Shown: one piece after another, positions 42,879 to 54,989 of the stretch | How positions within the stretch are numbered: position 1 is the stretch's first letter | Layout of the letters: each line of letters begins with the position of its first letter | From: Icerya purchasi | Taxonomy: Eukaryota > Arthropoda > Insecta > Hemiptera > Monophlebidae | Length of the DNA stretch: 64,000 nucleotides | Reading direction: 5' to 3' | Assembly (NCBI GenBank): GCA_039619475.1 | Contig: CM077116.1 | Span: 456,753,576 to 456,817,575, forward strand | The notes under the pieces: model-generated | What the model saw: the letters and a program-made list of their open reading frames with translations, nothing else | Database searches by the model: none | What the model was told of the DNA's origin: nothing | Translations under genes and position numbers: made by a program

Positions 42879-43774
42879 TCGCAGTTGTGTTTCTCGCGTT
42901 TCGTTTTGTATTGATAAGAAACATTACGTTCGGGGCTGTCTCGTGAGAAGCCCCGCTCACCGCGGCGGCGTTCACGCTGGCCGCCTCACCGAAACCGGAC
43001 GGAAGCAAAACGACCACCGGTAGTACGTAGGTAGCACACAAACCAGGTAAGAGCCACACTAACGCACACAACACACCGCCGCATCAGCCGGCCACCGCTA
43101 CCGCTGATAAGCATCAGATGATCGTTACAGATTCCCTTCCGCTCGCTCCAACCAAGATAATTACATACACAACCACCTTTCACACGTACAAAACTAACCC
43201 TCACACGCATGTCACTACCACGCAACACAAGTACCTACCCCACATACACACACGTAAGTAACCATTCGTACAGTAGACAACATAGTACATCAACTCCTCA
43301 ACCGCTACCGTCAAACAAAGCACCACACACTCCCGCGCCACGAATGCAGTTATTAATCGCTCTAATATAATCATTCTCTGATAATACAGAAACCAAATCG
43401 AGCGTGTTATTATTTAATAAAAATAAAATACAAACCGAGTTTTCTGAAAATCGTAATTCATTAAATAAACAAAATATACATATCATTCGCTGATAAAGTA
43501 AAGTCAACGAAAATAACACCATTAGGAGCTTTTAATCGTGTAAAAGACGAACAAGGCATTATCCTGTCATATTTCTCGCCTCATTCGTTCAGAGGCTATT
43601 TCACTGCGGTGAAATCAACCACCGGAAGTAATCGAGACCGTGTAATTATTTCCCTTAAAACCCGAACAATAACAAACAATTTTTTTTGCCGGAGGCGGAA
43701 CGATTACATTAAGAGAGCGGACAATTCAGGCCGTACGAATTAGACAACCAGCTAATAAAGTTGATCTATTAAAC

Positions 43775-44403
43775 GTGACGGTCGCTATAACAAATGAAAC
43801 ACTTTCGTCATACCTCATTTCAGCACCATCCCTTAAGCTACTGTCACCAATGTCAAAATTACGAGTTAACCCCTCAGATGATAAGTTTGCACAGTATGTC
43901 GAGCATATGAAATGTGCAAGTATTTCTAGAGTATTTCTCTTACGCAATATAATGGCCACGATCGTAGAATTTTCATCCAAGTCGAAGACCACATGTGTCC
44001 AAACTGCGGAAAAGAAAATAGACCGGTGAATACGCAACAAGAGATTCATTCCAACCGTCGAGGCACCACTTTTCAACCTCAACAAATGACCGCGGACCAT
44101 GAAAGCGATTTGTTCCAGCCAATACATAAGGAAACCCATTTCTCCCCCTTAACGATGGACACCACATGTTTAGATAAAATAAATTCAAGTACCACAATTG
44201 AGCAGCCGGAAATAGAGATGGACACGGACGCTAGTCATCTGAAACAGCTCCATTCTAAGACTTCAGAAGCATCTGCTGACCCGCGACCAGCGATATTCCC
44301 ATCACGGCTAGCCCTCTACATTAACCAACCAGATAAGAAAGAGGAGCCTGTGTACCAACTGAGCCGCACAACGAGCTGCCAACACCAGAGCCAGGAGACG
44401 TAA
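43775..44403 (+). pseudogene. Family G gag-like ORF1 remnant
   Basis: Two overlapping frames, 43775-44029 (LISAPSLKLLSPMSKLRVNP...FAQYVEHMKCASISR) and 43993-44403 (CPNCGKENRPVNTQQEIHSN, a half zinc knuckle, then a polar Gln/Ser/Thr/Pro-rich tail). The order fits the C-terminal half of a LINE ORF1. A frameshift separates the parts. Assignment rests mainly on position just upstream of the endonuclease. Confidence 0.45.
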
Positions 44404-44763
44404 TTGAAAAAGCCGAACACCTTTTCGACGCCGAACAACCAACTTTTACGATGGGATTTGAAGAATTCAAAACATTTATCCAGACAGTAGTCACACACCT
44501 ATAGTACATTTCCTATGCAACTGATTATACAAGGAGCTATGACGAGTTAGTATACATGCTTGCAGCAGTTAAACCACACCGGCAGAAGCATTAAAAGTCG
44601 CTGCTCCCAAATCATAAGAAAATTATCGGAACAAACTATCACGACGTTTAAAGATGAGCGACATCATAGTGACGGCAACGTGTCCAACACAAATTAATAA
44701 GCTTCCCGTGTCCATATAGTCTTACAAAGTTTATACAGTATTACAAGATTAATTAGAACTAAG

Positions 44764-45640
44764 ATGGCTGTAAAATCCTGTTCAATGCGGTGGAACTGTC
44801 GCGGCTTTAATAACAACCGTGCTGAACTGATGCAGTTAATTGCATGACATGACCTTTATGCTATATGCTTACAAGAATCACATTTTACATCAAAACATCA
44901 ACCGAGAGTAAAAAATTACAAACTCTTTAGATGTGATAATACTCAAGATATGAAAGCGAAATGAGGTGTTCTATCTCTTATCCACACCTCCATCCCTGCA
45001 CACCTAGTCCGTCTCAACTCCTCTCTACAAGTTATTGCCGTCACTACAAACGTCCCTCTTTTATCTCACTTTCCAGTTACACTATGTAACACTATGTAAC
45101 TATCATATTCCCCCGAACAGCATGAATTGTCGCCAGGAACTCGAGTTCATTATAATAAAACTTCCTAAACCAATAATATTATTAGGGGACTTCAACGCTC
45201 ATTCGGCGATCTGGAGATCAAGACATACTAACAAACACGGAGCAATTATTACTAAACTACTTTTAAATAACGATTTATGATTTATTTCTCAGCCTAACCA
45301 CACGCATTTTAACCTCTCATACCATGTGTTCTTCACTATTAACTTGGTGTTTTTCTCCCCGGTCTTATATCCTAAATTAGAGTCGGTAGTGCTGTGCGAC
45401 TTGTGTTTTAGCGGCCACTTTCCTGTTATAATTCATACGACAAGTCCTATACCAAACGTCTCCACATCAACAACTCTTCGTTTCTTATTCCACAAAGCAA
45501 ACTAGGAGACGTTCCGTGACAAGGTCTCTGACCCACATGAACCAAGACCTCTGTGGTAGAAAATATCAGGATTCTTCTTGAGGCTATGTTTACTGCAGCT
45601 GAAACAGTGATCCCAAATCTACTTTCTCGCCCCACCTACG
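44764..45640 (+). pseudogene. Family G endonuclease (EEP), broken
   Basis: Target-nicking endonuclease of ORF2. Starts MRWNCRGFNNNRAELMQL, then LYAICLQESHFTSK with the metal-binding Glu, and ILLGDFNAHSAIWRSRHTNK with the G-D-F-N-A-H catalytic block (about 45177-45236). Stops inside (e.g. after MQLIA and KAK) and a shift near 45090 inactivate it. The final SDH block is present only in altered form (about 45400). Confidence 0.6.
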
Positions 45641-46199
45641 CCGTGTTCCCTGGTGGTGCAGCGAAGTTGCCGTAGCAATACGAACCCGTAAACGAGCTCT
45701 CAGGGAATACAAATCGTCAAAATTACTCAATGACCTGATTGAATTCAAAAACCTACGTGCCAAAGCACGTTACGTAATTAAGAGGAAGAAGCAAGAATCC
45801 TGGACCTCTTTTATCGATTCTATAGCCCAATCCACATCTAACCAAATGACGTGGGCAAAAATTGAATCAATGAATGTCCTTAATCGATCCAACCCTCCCT
45901 ACCTCCGTAATCCATAGAAATTCAGTCGCATCAGATCCGAGCAATGTTGCGGATATCTTCGCACAGAACTGCCAGAATGAGTTTTCCTCCCTAGTCTATT
46001 CCATCGAGTTTACATCTAGAAAAGCTTTTTATGAACAACAAGAATTATTCTTCCCACAACAGTGCACGAATGCAACAGCAAATTTTCTATGGCCGAGTTA
46101 AACGTTTAACTTAAATTTCATATCCGCAACAGTGCACCTGGTTCCCACTCTGTTTATCCATACATGGTTAAATATTTGCCTGTTAGTAGAAAAGAAGAA

Positions 46200-46465
46200 A
46201 TAGTGGGCTCGATGTACGAAGAATGAGAAGATAGGATCAAGTCGCAGCAAACTGGAATATAACGTAGAACACTCAATAGAAAGAGATTAACACATAATAA
46301 TCACGTGGTCAGCATCTCAAACATGCTCTTTGGTTAAGCGGAGGAGATAATACGGAGAGAAAACCAACAAAAAACGAAAACCGGAGGAAGATAATAAATT
46401 ATGGCTTAAGAACGCAGACGAGAATAATGGAGATAATAACAGAACGACGAAGTGAACGAACATTT
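46200..46465 (-). pseudogene. Family A LINE C-terminal fragment
   Basis: In complement it resembles the Family A tail around the His/Cys block (compare ACATGATCAGTTCACAAACA at 29581 with ATCACGTGGTCAGCATCTCA here). Faces the next fragment in opposite orientation. Confidence 0.45.
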
Positions 46466-46559
46466 CCTAATCAACTTACTCGGAATGAGTGTTATTATTA
46501 ATTCTACCCAAAATGATGTTCAGAATCACCTGTTAAAGTGCTACTAATTAACTAATATC

Positions 46560-46963
46560 GCTATATGTCGTCTTCGTTTCGGTCATGCCTTTCTTCCTTC
46601 GTCACTTTATCGTTTTTCCCTCGTCTCTTCTCCGCGGTGCCCTCTTCACCCAGAGGACTCCTTTTTTCTGTGTGATATCAATCACGTCTTCTTCGAATGT
46701 TCCTCACTCTCTTCAGAACGTTCTCTCTTCTATTCTCGGCTTTTGGATCTTCGTCTTCCTACTCTATATAACGCCTCTTAAGAATTCTCTCATCTCCTTC
46801 CTTGTCAGTTGTTCCTATTCTAGCTTCTTTTATTCATTCAATCTCGCACCAGATTGAAATCTAATATGTTATTCTCCTTTTGAACTATTACTTAGATTCC
46901 TTGGCTGATTGGACTGTTGCTCTTCGTTGGCGTACCCATAAAAAAAACAAAAAAAAAAAACTA
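46560..46963 (+). pseudogene. Family A LINE 3' end
   Basis: Frame RLRFGHAFLPSSLYRFSLVS then CDINHVFFECSSLSSERSLF: the Family A tail with its His/Cys block intact. A frameshift follows before the end. The 3' UTR closes with TCGTTGGCGTACCCATAA and poly(A) (46940-46962). Confidence 0.7.
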
Positions 46964-46996
46964 ATATAATCACAGAAACGAATTCAAAAATCCTTA

Positions 46997-47038
46997 TTAG
47001 AACATATTGGATTCAGTACTGAATCCAATATGTTCTAA
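46997..47038. repeat. Perfect 42-bp palindrome
   Basis: Arms 46997-47017 and 47018-47038 are exact complements with no spacer; the centre is CAGT|ACTG and the arm contains AACATATTGGATTC. It lies 34 bases after a LINE poly(A) tail. Confidence 0.95.
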
Positions 47039-48249
47039 AAAGAATTATAAAGAAATAATTGATTAAAACTGAACAATTTGACCGCGATTAGTACAAAACA
47101 GATGTGAGGTAAGTAAAAACAAACCGTTGGTAGTATCTCGCGACGTCGTGTAAAGCCCCACACTAATAACTACTCATTATATACATATAACAAAAAAACA
47201 TTTAACAGTTCTCTGACATTTTATGTAATATTAAATGCGGCAGACCAAAGGTAAATAAAAAAAAAAAAAAAAAAAACTCGTTTCAAAAATTGGACAATTA
47301 TAAAGCATTTTTTAATGGAGCAAATCGTTTATTTTCAAATGACACATACCAGTTCAGTGATTGCTAGTGATGATTTTATTTAATATATGTGATTTGTATC
47401 GCTTTAAGTATAAATAGCAACATACCGAATTGTTGATAATCTGCACTGTTTGATGGATACGAAAAATAGAATAAAATAAAACGCAACTAAAAAAAATAAA
47501 AGAACAGAACAAATATTACGGAGCGACCGATTTGAAAGAAGAAATTTACATTTAATTACTGATTAATTAACCGATCTAAAGAAAATAATTTTAGAAATTG
47601 TCCTTCATAGCAAAACTAAAACCGGTATTACACGTGCCGTTGGAATACTATGAGACAAAAAAAAACAAACAATAGACAACGTTAAACAGGCACGCGAACG
47701 ACGATCTCCCGTAAACAAGTTTAAACTACTTATGTTTCGTTAGTAGGTTTGTCGCGTTGATAGCACATCGCGCAAAATCGGACTTATCGCTCATGTCTAC
47801 AAAATCATACCGTTATGAAGACAATCCCAACTCCGCGCGATGTTGAAATATACGTTTTTATATGTACATATAACAACGCCAGTTAAAATGGTCAACAGTG
47901 TAATCAAATCAGAATCAGAATCAGAATCAAACCATTTTATCACTACTAATAGTGTTATAAAATCCACTAGTACGCTCTAAACGCGATTGGTGGAGAAGCT
48001 TTAAGGTGATTACACATTTATTTTAAAGATTAAATCTGAACTATACTTAAAATGAACAAAACCAGAAACTAAATAATAATCAAATCATTTCATTATTACT
48101 TGATCGCTATGCACTATGAAAACCAAAAAAATACGCTATTTGGAACGAATAATGAAAACAGAAAATTTAGAATTATAAGGAAATATAAAATCTGAAAAGA
48201 AATGTACAAAACGAAAAACGCAAAACAGTACAAACTTCGATTTAAAATA
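47039..48249. other. Unassigned AT-rich sequence
   Basis: A short (TCAGAA)n tract lies at about 47909-47930 and an A run at 47258-47275. No supported gene. Confidence 0.35.
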
Positions 48250-49440
48250 TAAATAAACCAAAATACAAAAATATTATGCCAGAGAACCTAGAGGCTGTGC
48301 ATGTACAAATTTGTTTGTTGCATGTGCTAACTTGTTGTATATATACGTGCACATTTTATTTCTTTCGTTTCTTAACTTATTTATGCTTTTGCGGTTTGAG
48401 TTTAAAGGCGCGAAAATTAAACCTAGGTATTTAATTTCATAAACTCGGTTGAAATATTGTTACTGTATAAAACTTAAAAATTACCCTACAGGTTTTAAGC
48501 TTGATAAGTGTAAAACTTAGTTTTGCTTTCATTTAAGACTAACTGATTACAACGCAACCGCCGAAAATGTTATTAACATCTTCCCGAATTAATAGCTGCC
48601 ATTTTTCTGGAAAGCGTGCATTTATTATGACCCCAATGCTGTATCGTCGATGTAAGTAAAAATCTGACCATTCTCAGTCAAGTTGCACAAGTTGCTGAAA
48701 TAAATAAGGGGGGGCCAAAATACTTCCTTGAGAGGCACCTTTAGATCTAACTGCTGAAAATACCGTTTATTTTTGTTATTACGTAACATTTATTGGCGAG
48801 ATATGTTGGGAAACAGAGTTATACACATTCCCTCTGAAATCACAAGCATAAAGTTTCTTTAATCAGAAATCATGATTTATCGTATCAAAGGCTGTTTGTA
48901 TGTCAAAATACGCAAGCCGTGATTGACTTGTCATCTTCTAAATTTTATGTAATGTAAGAGATATTTGCTCAAAAAGAACTACATCTGTTCCTATTTCTGT
49001 CAACAATTCATACAGATTAGCGCTGAAGAAATTATGATTTTGTGAGAAATTTACGCAAGAACCTTATTTCCGCTTTTTTCAAAAATTTTTGCGATTGTTG
49101 ACGTTCCGCAACCTATTGGTGTCGGTAATTTGAAACTTCTTTTTTATCACCACTTTTATAGATCGGCATTCAACGTTTTTAATGGGTCAAGAAATATCCT
49201 TCTATTTTAACAGATTCACGGTTTAAGCGAAATAATTGATATTGTCTTTTATTATTTCTAGCGATATCAAGTCGAAAGGAAGATTTGTTCGGTAAAGATA
49301 ATATCGCTTGTTTAAAGATAACTTCATTAGAGTGTAACCCATGACGATCGCTTACGTTCCCTGGATTTAAGCTTTGTGAGATTGCTTTACAACGGTTCAT
49401 AACTTTTTTTTTAAATTTTAATATACAATACAATCTTAAT
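48250..49440 (-). pseudogene. Ancient non-LTR reverse transcriptase relic
   Basis: Read on the minus strand in drifting frames: PIYKSGDKKEVSNYR (about 49150-49190), AYFDIQTAFDTINHD (about 48880-48930; first catalytic Asp), VRSKGASQGSILAP (about 48710-48760) and TYIDDTALG (48640-48670, equivalent to Y/F-A-D-D). These are the standard RT blocks of CR1/L2/Jockey-type LINEs. Many stops; much older than the other copies and of a different family. Confidence 0.55.
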
Positions 49441-49539
49441 CGTACCGATTAGATAAGTATTCCTATTTACAAGATGCTCATTTGGTACACACAGAACGTA
49501 TCTTATATAATAAATGCAAACGAGATAGATCCTGTGTAG

Positions 49540-50640
49540 CCCAATGGTTACAGTCTCACAACTTAGGTTTTAATTTATTTACACGACGAGATCATGCAGA
49601 TGTCGAGACGTTTTAATCGTCTGATATCATTGTTGGTATCCAACAGTTTAACAGCCTCGGCATTTACATGCTGCTCTAGACGCCGTTCGTGAATTAATAC
49701 GAAATCCTTAATAACTTCCTGAATGAGTGATACGTCGAGATCTCTGTGTATATCATCATTGCGAGAATTATGTATCAACTATTGCTCGCAAGATCACGTT
49801 TTGTCTAGCCTGTATCTTGTTAATATTGAATTTGCTAGCATATGCCTATAATTGAAGGCCATAGGTCCATATTGGTTTAATGATTTGTTGATATAATAGT
49901 CGCTTATGGATGGTTCTGAGGGGTGAATCACCGACCGATAAGCCGATACAGTTTTTTTGTCTTTATCTTTATTTGTTTAATCTTTGTCCTAACATGCACT
50001 TCCCATGTCAAACGCTTATCCAAGTGCATACCAAGGTATTTAGAGGACCCTGCATGTGGAATAAGCTAGTTATCAAGGTATACACGATGCTGTGAATCGG
50101 TATGTCGATATGTAAACGTGACGTGAACAGCAATTTTAAAATTTTATGAGAAGTTACTACTAAAGCGGCTATTACCATTAGTTGCAGACGAGCTTCCGCT
50201 TCATCAATTTTCTTTTAGAAGACTGCACTCTACGATTGATCAAGTGCATCGCGTTATATCAATCGTCAATAAAGAGCATTTGAACATAAGAAATACTGTG
50301 CAGCTGTGTTTCTTGATGTCGCCCAAGCGTTTGACAAAGTTTGGCATCAAGGGCTTCAGTGAAATTTCATGAACACCTGGAGCTTTTTTCGGATTTATGT
50401 TCCTATCTATTTCGCTCGCCACTTCATGAGGAGTGAAGAGAATGAGCCGTTCAATGAGCCGTTCATCTTCACGGTAAGCAATATTAGTAGCTGATGATTC
50501 CATATCAGACTGTATATTATTATGCGGTTGAAAAATGCGTGATGGATGATTTGCGAACAGTTCAGCTATATCTTCATCACGTCTTACCCAACAGCCATTT
50601 TCATCCTGTGACCACTGGTCGTTTTAGTCTGCGAGTTGCC
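49540..50640 (-). pseudogene. Jockey-type LINE, internally deleted
   Basis: Minus-strand pieces in order: MESSATNIAYREDERLIERL and HEVASEIDRNINPKKAPGVH (N-terminal RT fingers, 50503-50350), then a jump to KYLGMHLDKRLTWEVHV, KLYRLIGRSPLRTIHKRLL and KPIWTYGLQL (RT thumb, about 50050-49850) and finally IHRDLDVSLIQEVIKDFV...AVKLLDTNNDIRRLKRL (C-terminus, 49778-49600). The RT palm with the catalytic Asp residues is missing. Matches the Jockey C-terminal architecture, which lacks RNase H. Confidence 0.65.
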
Positions 50641-52137
50641 TTTCAAGAGGAGTATTCTTGCAATTCCTGTCTGATTAGGGCCTGCGGAAGAAACTTAGAG
50701 AGCGTAGGAACAGTAAACATATTTGGAGGATGGCGGAGATTGAAATAGGGGAGATTGACAAAGGACATTATGTAAGAACAAAACGAACTGAGTCGAAGAG
50801 AAATGAGAGATAGAGTAGGAGATTTCCTAAGTACAAAACGCCAGTTCCTAGAAATGGAAAGATAGAAATGGAAAAGAGTAGAAGACGTGAGCGGGAGACG
50901 CTTAGTAAGAAAACGATAGCCCAAATAAAATCTGTGAACGGAAAGGGGCTGCTGGAACTGGGGTGGATTTAAGAGCATCAAGGCATAAACGAAGGCAAGA
51001 ATTTTGGATTACATCCAATTTGGGACCTAGAGGAACAACCATAGAGAAATGAACAGTAATCAAATTTTTGGCGGATGGTGGGTTTATATAGAGAAATAAG
51101 GACATAAGTATCACCACCCCATTTAGTTGGAGATAAGGCCTTCAGTAAATTTAGCCTTTTGGTTGCTGAAGAAGAAAGATACTTGATGTATTCGGAGAAG
51201 GATAACTGACTGTCAAGGAAGATACCAAGATAACAAAAACAATTAACAGGAGAAAGGAGTATATTTGCTAAGGATACATAGACAGAAGCAAAATTATAAG
51301 GTCGCAGAATAAATACGACATAATAAGATTTAGTAGGAGAAATAGAAGGGTTAATTGAGGAAAATGAATGATCTAGCGTAGAAAGAGACGAATTAATGAG
51401 GTATAAAGTAGAATGTCATCAGCAAAGAATAAAGACGAATAATTTAGAGAAAGAAAAGCCACACTAATAGGTGTATATGTTGAAAAGAATATGAGAGAGG
51501 GACCTTGGGGAAGACCTCGAAAAACCGTTCTTGAAGTTTCAAAGATAAAGCAGAGATGTGGTTAGAACGATTCAACACGAGATTGATAATAAGGTAAGTA
51601 AACTGCATTGGAACGTTAATTACTATCATCTTATCTTTTAGAGCGGGTAAATGAACATTATCAAAGACTTAGGATACATCGATGAAGGAATCCAAAGTAT
51701 AATGTTTTTGGATAAAGGATTGGTGGTAATGGGCAACAAAAAGATAATACAGTCAGGGGGACCAATACCAGGCCGAAAGCCAAACATATTGCTAGGAAAT
51801 ACATTATTATGCTCTAGCCACAAAATAAGGCGCTTGTTTAACACACCTTCAAACAGTTTTCTGATGCAGAATGCCAAGGAAATAGGACGTAAGGAAGAAC
51901 TTTTTTAGTAATGGGAATGATGATAAAAGAATTCTAAAGGGGAGTTATATCTCTGGAGATGAAACAATTGAAATGATCAAGGAGAAAGGTACTGTTCAGA
52001 CAGATTTTTAAGGACCAGAAAAGGTATACCGTCAAGACCTGGAGTGGGGCTAGAAGATTTAGAAAGGACAGATTTTAATTCATAAATATTGAAAGCAGAA
52101 ATTAGGAAATGTGTCGGGGAATTATGCATAGGTGGAG

Positions 52138-52341
52138 TTAGATATATACTTTATCAACGTTAGGAACATAAGCAGGAGCAACTTTATAACCTCTAATATT
52201 AAAGTTCATGCCCGACCGAAGCCATGTTTCTGAGATGAGAACAACACTAACCTTATGAATATCCAACAGGACCTTCAATGAACTTTTATTGGCTCTGAAG
52301 CTACGACAATTCCACTGAAATATATTGAACGCAACCATCAT
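52138..52341 (-). pseudogene. Family A ORF2 endonuclease N-terminus
   Basis: 67 codons: FNIFQWNCRSFRANKSSLKV, VVLISETWLRSGMNF with the metal-binding Glu, and NIRGYKVAP. The rest of the domain is deleted; RT sequence begins within about 60 bases. Compare the same start at 25944 in the plus-strand copy. Confidence 0.65.
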
Positions 52342-53149
52342 GGTGAAACAAGGAACGTATTAGAGATATAGGACTGAGAAAAGGAAAGATAAAAATAGCG
52401 AGAAGGCGCAAAAGTTGGTATAAGGTAAAAAGAAAAGCAACGACATTCGTATTAATGGGATTGTAATAGGTTGGAAGAAAAACGGAGAGAAGTAAATTGT
52501 AACGATTAGAAATCTGGAGGAAATAAGTCAGGGCTAACAAATTAGAAGGGAATTTTAAGAGTAATGAAAAGAAGGAATAAAGAGGGCATTTGAGAAAATC
52601 ATAGAAGGCGAAAAATTTCTGCTAAGTGTAAACGGGTTTTGAAACCTTTGCATAGATGAAATGATACCCGTTGGGGTTAAATTATGCTACGCAAAGCTTC
52701 TGGCTACGTAGCTGTTGCTTTACGCGCTAGTAAATCTCACCGCTGAACCAGTGAAGCAGCAAATGTGAGAGAAAACAGAAGTTTAAGTACAGAGTAATTT
52801 ATCTTGACGTCAGTGCATTCGAAAGAAAAAAAAATGTAGTAAATGTACTGAAGACCGACAGTACTTTTGAACACTTCAGCGGCTGCACGATTTACAAATA
52901 AGGAAGAAGATGAAATATTGAATAATACAATTAAACAGTTATACAATTGATTTAAATATCTTATTTTGTGCGTTAGCGAGGGATTAGATAAGAAAGAAGT
53001 AGTGAGAATTTAGGGTGTAAGAAAAGAAACAGAGGAGAACGAAAAGAAGAAAATTCTGCCCTGAATCTTTTTACTTTCCTTCCTATTTTCCAAATCGTAG
53101 AAAGAGGAATTAATTTATCTGTATGTTACTGGAAATGCAGAATCAACAA

Positions 53150-54340
53150 AGGAAAAAAAAAGAAGCAATGTTATTAGAAGAGAGTATTTCCACGATGGCT
53201 GAAGAAATCTTTTCAATTAAAGGAGAAGAAATCGGATAAGAGGATTTAGGAGTGACCAAAGAGGCAGGATTGCCATTAGCAGGATTTGGGAGAATACTAT
53301 TAATTGAAGTAGAGTTAGACAGAAGAGGAGTAGATTTGTTGAAAGCCCATCGATTAGAGGGAGGTGGGATACGGTTAGATGGAAGAGGAGGAAACTGTGG
53401 AGAGGGTTTATAAGGCGCTTTGGAGTTACGGATTTTATGGAAGGTAAGAGATTTAGGACGTGGGAAAGAATTAGAGAGAAGAAAGGGAGGTAATGAAGTA
53501 TACTTGGAAGAATTACTAAGAGAAGAGCTAGACATTGAGGCTCGGCCGGCATATGAAAAAGCACGAGATGCTAAATTGTTGCTTTTAAAATGGGAGGTCT
53601 CCTGGAATGAAATATTTTCAAATGATACGTTTTGTATCCTTCTGCTTGATCCATTCGGGGCAAGATCGGTCAGTGGCAGAGCGTGTGCCTTTGCAATTGT
53701 GACAAATGGACGGTTCCTATAGATTGCTGCATTCTGAGACTGGGTGCTTAGAAGCACAGTGCGAACAGGCGTTAGAAGAACTACGACAGTTCTTTGCGAT
53801 ATGTCCAAAAAGAAAACATTTGGAATATTGCGTAGGCGATCGGACACTAGGGGAAACAGGAAATCGCATCTTCAAAATCGAAACGAGTTTCGGCAGAGTG
53901 GTACTATAAAATCTCAGTTCGACCGAACAAGGAGGGATTTTAACGACATCCAAAGAACGGCATATACGGTGGATAGAAGCAATGTGGATTAGCGATTCGA
54001 TTTCTTTCAAGATTTCATCTTCGGAAAAGGACAGATGCATGCCGGAGATGACGCCCATTCTGAATAAAACGTTATTGGGAACATACGTTCTGATGTTATG
54101 TTGCGCGAAAAAAACTAGGATAGGCAAGAAAGGCGTTAACGCAATCAACTGATGAAAATTTGATTGCGACACGACCCCTGCCTTGAGGGACAATGCGTGA
54201 ATGTGACGAGGAAACGGAACTTTGGGAAGGCCAAGGGATGTAGATGATCAATCACTTTGTGCAAACGACGTTGACGACAAGGGACGATGAGTATTATATC
54301 AACAAACACTATGAAGAAAAAGGTTTTCGTCTTTTAGACG
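53150..54340 (-). pseudogene. Family A ORF1 (gag-like), broken
   Basis: Frame 53717-54193 carries FSEDEILKEIESLIHIASIH and the first zinc knuckles CSKCFLFGHIAKNC-like (YSKCFLFGHIAKNC, first Cys replaced by Tyr) and CSHCASKHPVSEC. After a frameshift, 53143-53847 continues with the third knuckle region (LTDLAPNGSSRRIQNVSFEN) and the Pro/Ser-rich C-terminus (FHKIRNSKAPYKPSPQFPPL). Order and spacing equal those of the plus-strand copy at 24.0-25.0 kb. Confidence 0.65.
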
Positions 54341-54989
54341 ACAATTTTTGCTCGATATGTCACTTGTTCAGGAATAGTTGGAGACATCTTCGACGTTTTT
54401 TATAACCATGCTGTTTGCACCGGAGAATATATATTCTTCTACCAAAATCACACACACACACACACTCTCACTTGCTCATTGCAACCCTGATCTGTTTCTG
54501 GAACCGCGTTTTCATCGAACACAGTGTGCTGTAAAAATTAATATATTTTTCTACCAGACTCCCTGCACATTTGACAAAAACGATTCATAGACGACTTTGT
54601 ATATATCGCGAGAAAATATTTGCGAAATAAAATATTAAATAATGCGAGAATTGAATACGTATTTTTATAAAAATGTATATTCCATATGTATTATGATATA
54701 CTTTATGTTTATCAAATGATCGGGTAAATTTCAATCCATCCCTCTTGATATTATATATAATTTATCGATCTGTTTTCCTTTCATGCCGACAATTAACTAT
54801 ATATTTATGCGAAAAGATTTATAATCAAAATAATATATTAATAGAAAAATAAAATTATGTACTAAATAAAATACCATAACGCGGCAACATGCATGCAAGG
54901 TTATAAACGAAGCATTTTTTTTGCTGCGGCTGTGGCTAGACATACCCATAAAAAGATCTGGAAAAAATTATAGAAGTGAAAAATAAAAA
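54341..54989. other. Unassigned sequence
   Basis: Short (CA)n at about 54448-54466. No supported gene. Confidence 0.3.

Larger units (their letters stand above)
42830..46110 (+). mobile_element. Family G (I-like) LINE, old copy truncated at 3' end
   Basis: A GC-rich leader (about 42830-43560) precedes gag-like sequence (about 43775-44400), an endonuclease start at 44764 (MAVKSCSMRWNCRGFNNNRA) and the post-endonuclease linker (PWWCSEVAVAIRTRKRALRE, about 45648-45706; KKQESWTSFIDSIAQSTSNQ, about 45787-45846). The same linker is seen in the younger copy (PWWCPEIKTAIKNRKRALRK and KKNESWVKFIKSITQNSS), which establishes the family. RT, RNase H and the 3' end are missing after about 46110. Numerous stops; not functional. 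Confidence 0.65.
50641..54340 (-). mobile_element. Family A LINE, long minus-strand copy with endonuclease deletion
   Basis: From right to left: ORF1 (54340-53150), inter-ORF spacer (53140-52345), ORF2 start MMVAFNIFQWNCRSFRANKS at 52341, RT (LKSVLSKSSSPTPGLDGIP at about 52090; KLFEGVLNKRLILWLEHNNV at 51860; FADDILLYTS at about 51420; thumb at 51100-50950). Most of the endonuclease is missing: only its first 60 residues precede the RT. The copy stops inside the RT thumb/connection near 50641, without RNase H or tail, so it is truncated at both biological ends. Confidence 0.65.

Noticed and set aside
42838..43228. Minus-strand frames in the GC-rich block
   Set aside because: GC-rich DNA has few stops; the block is better explained as the leader of the Family G LINE on the plus strand.
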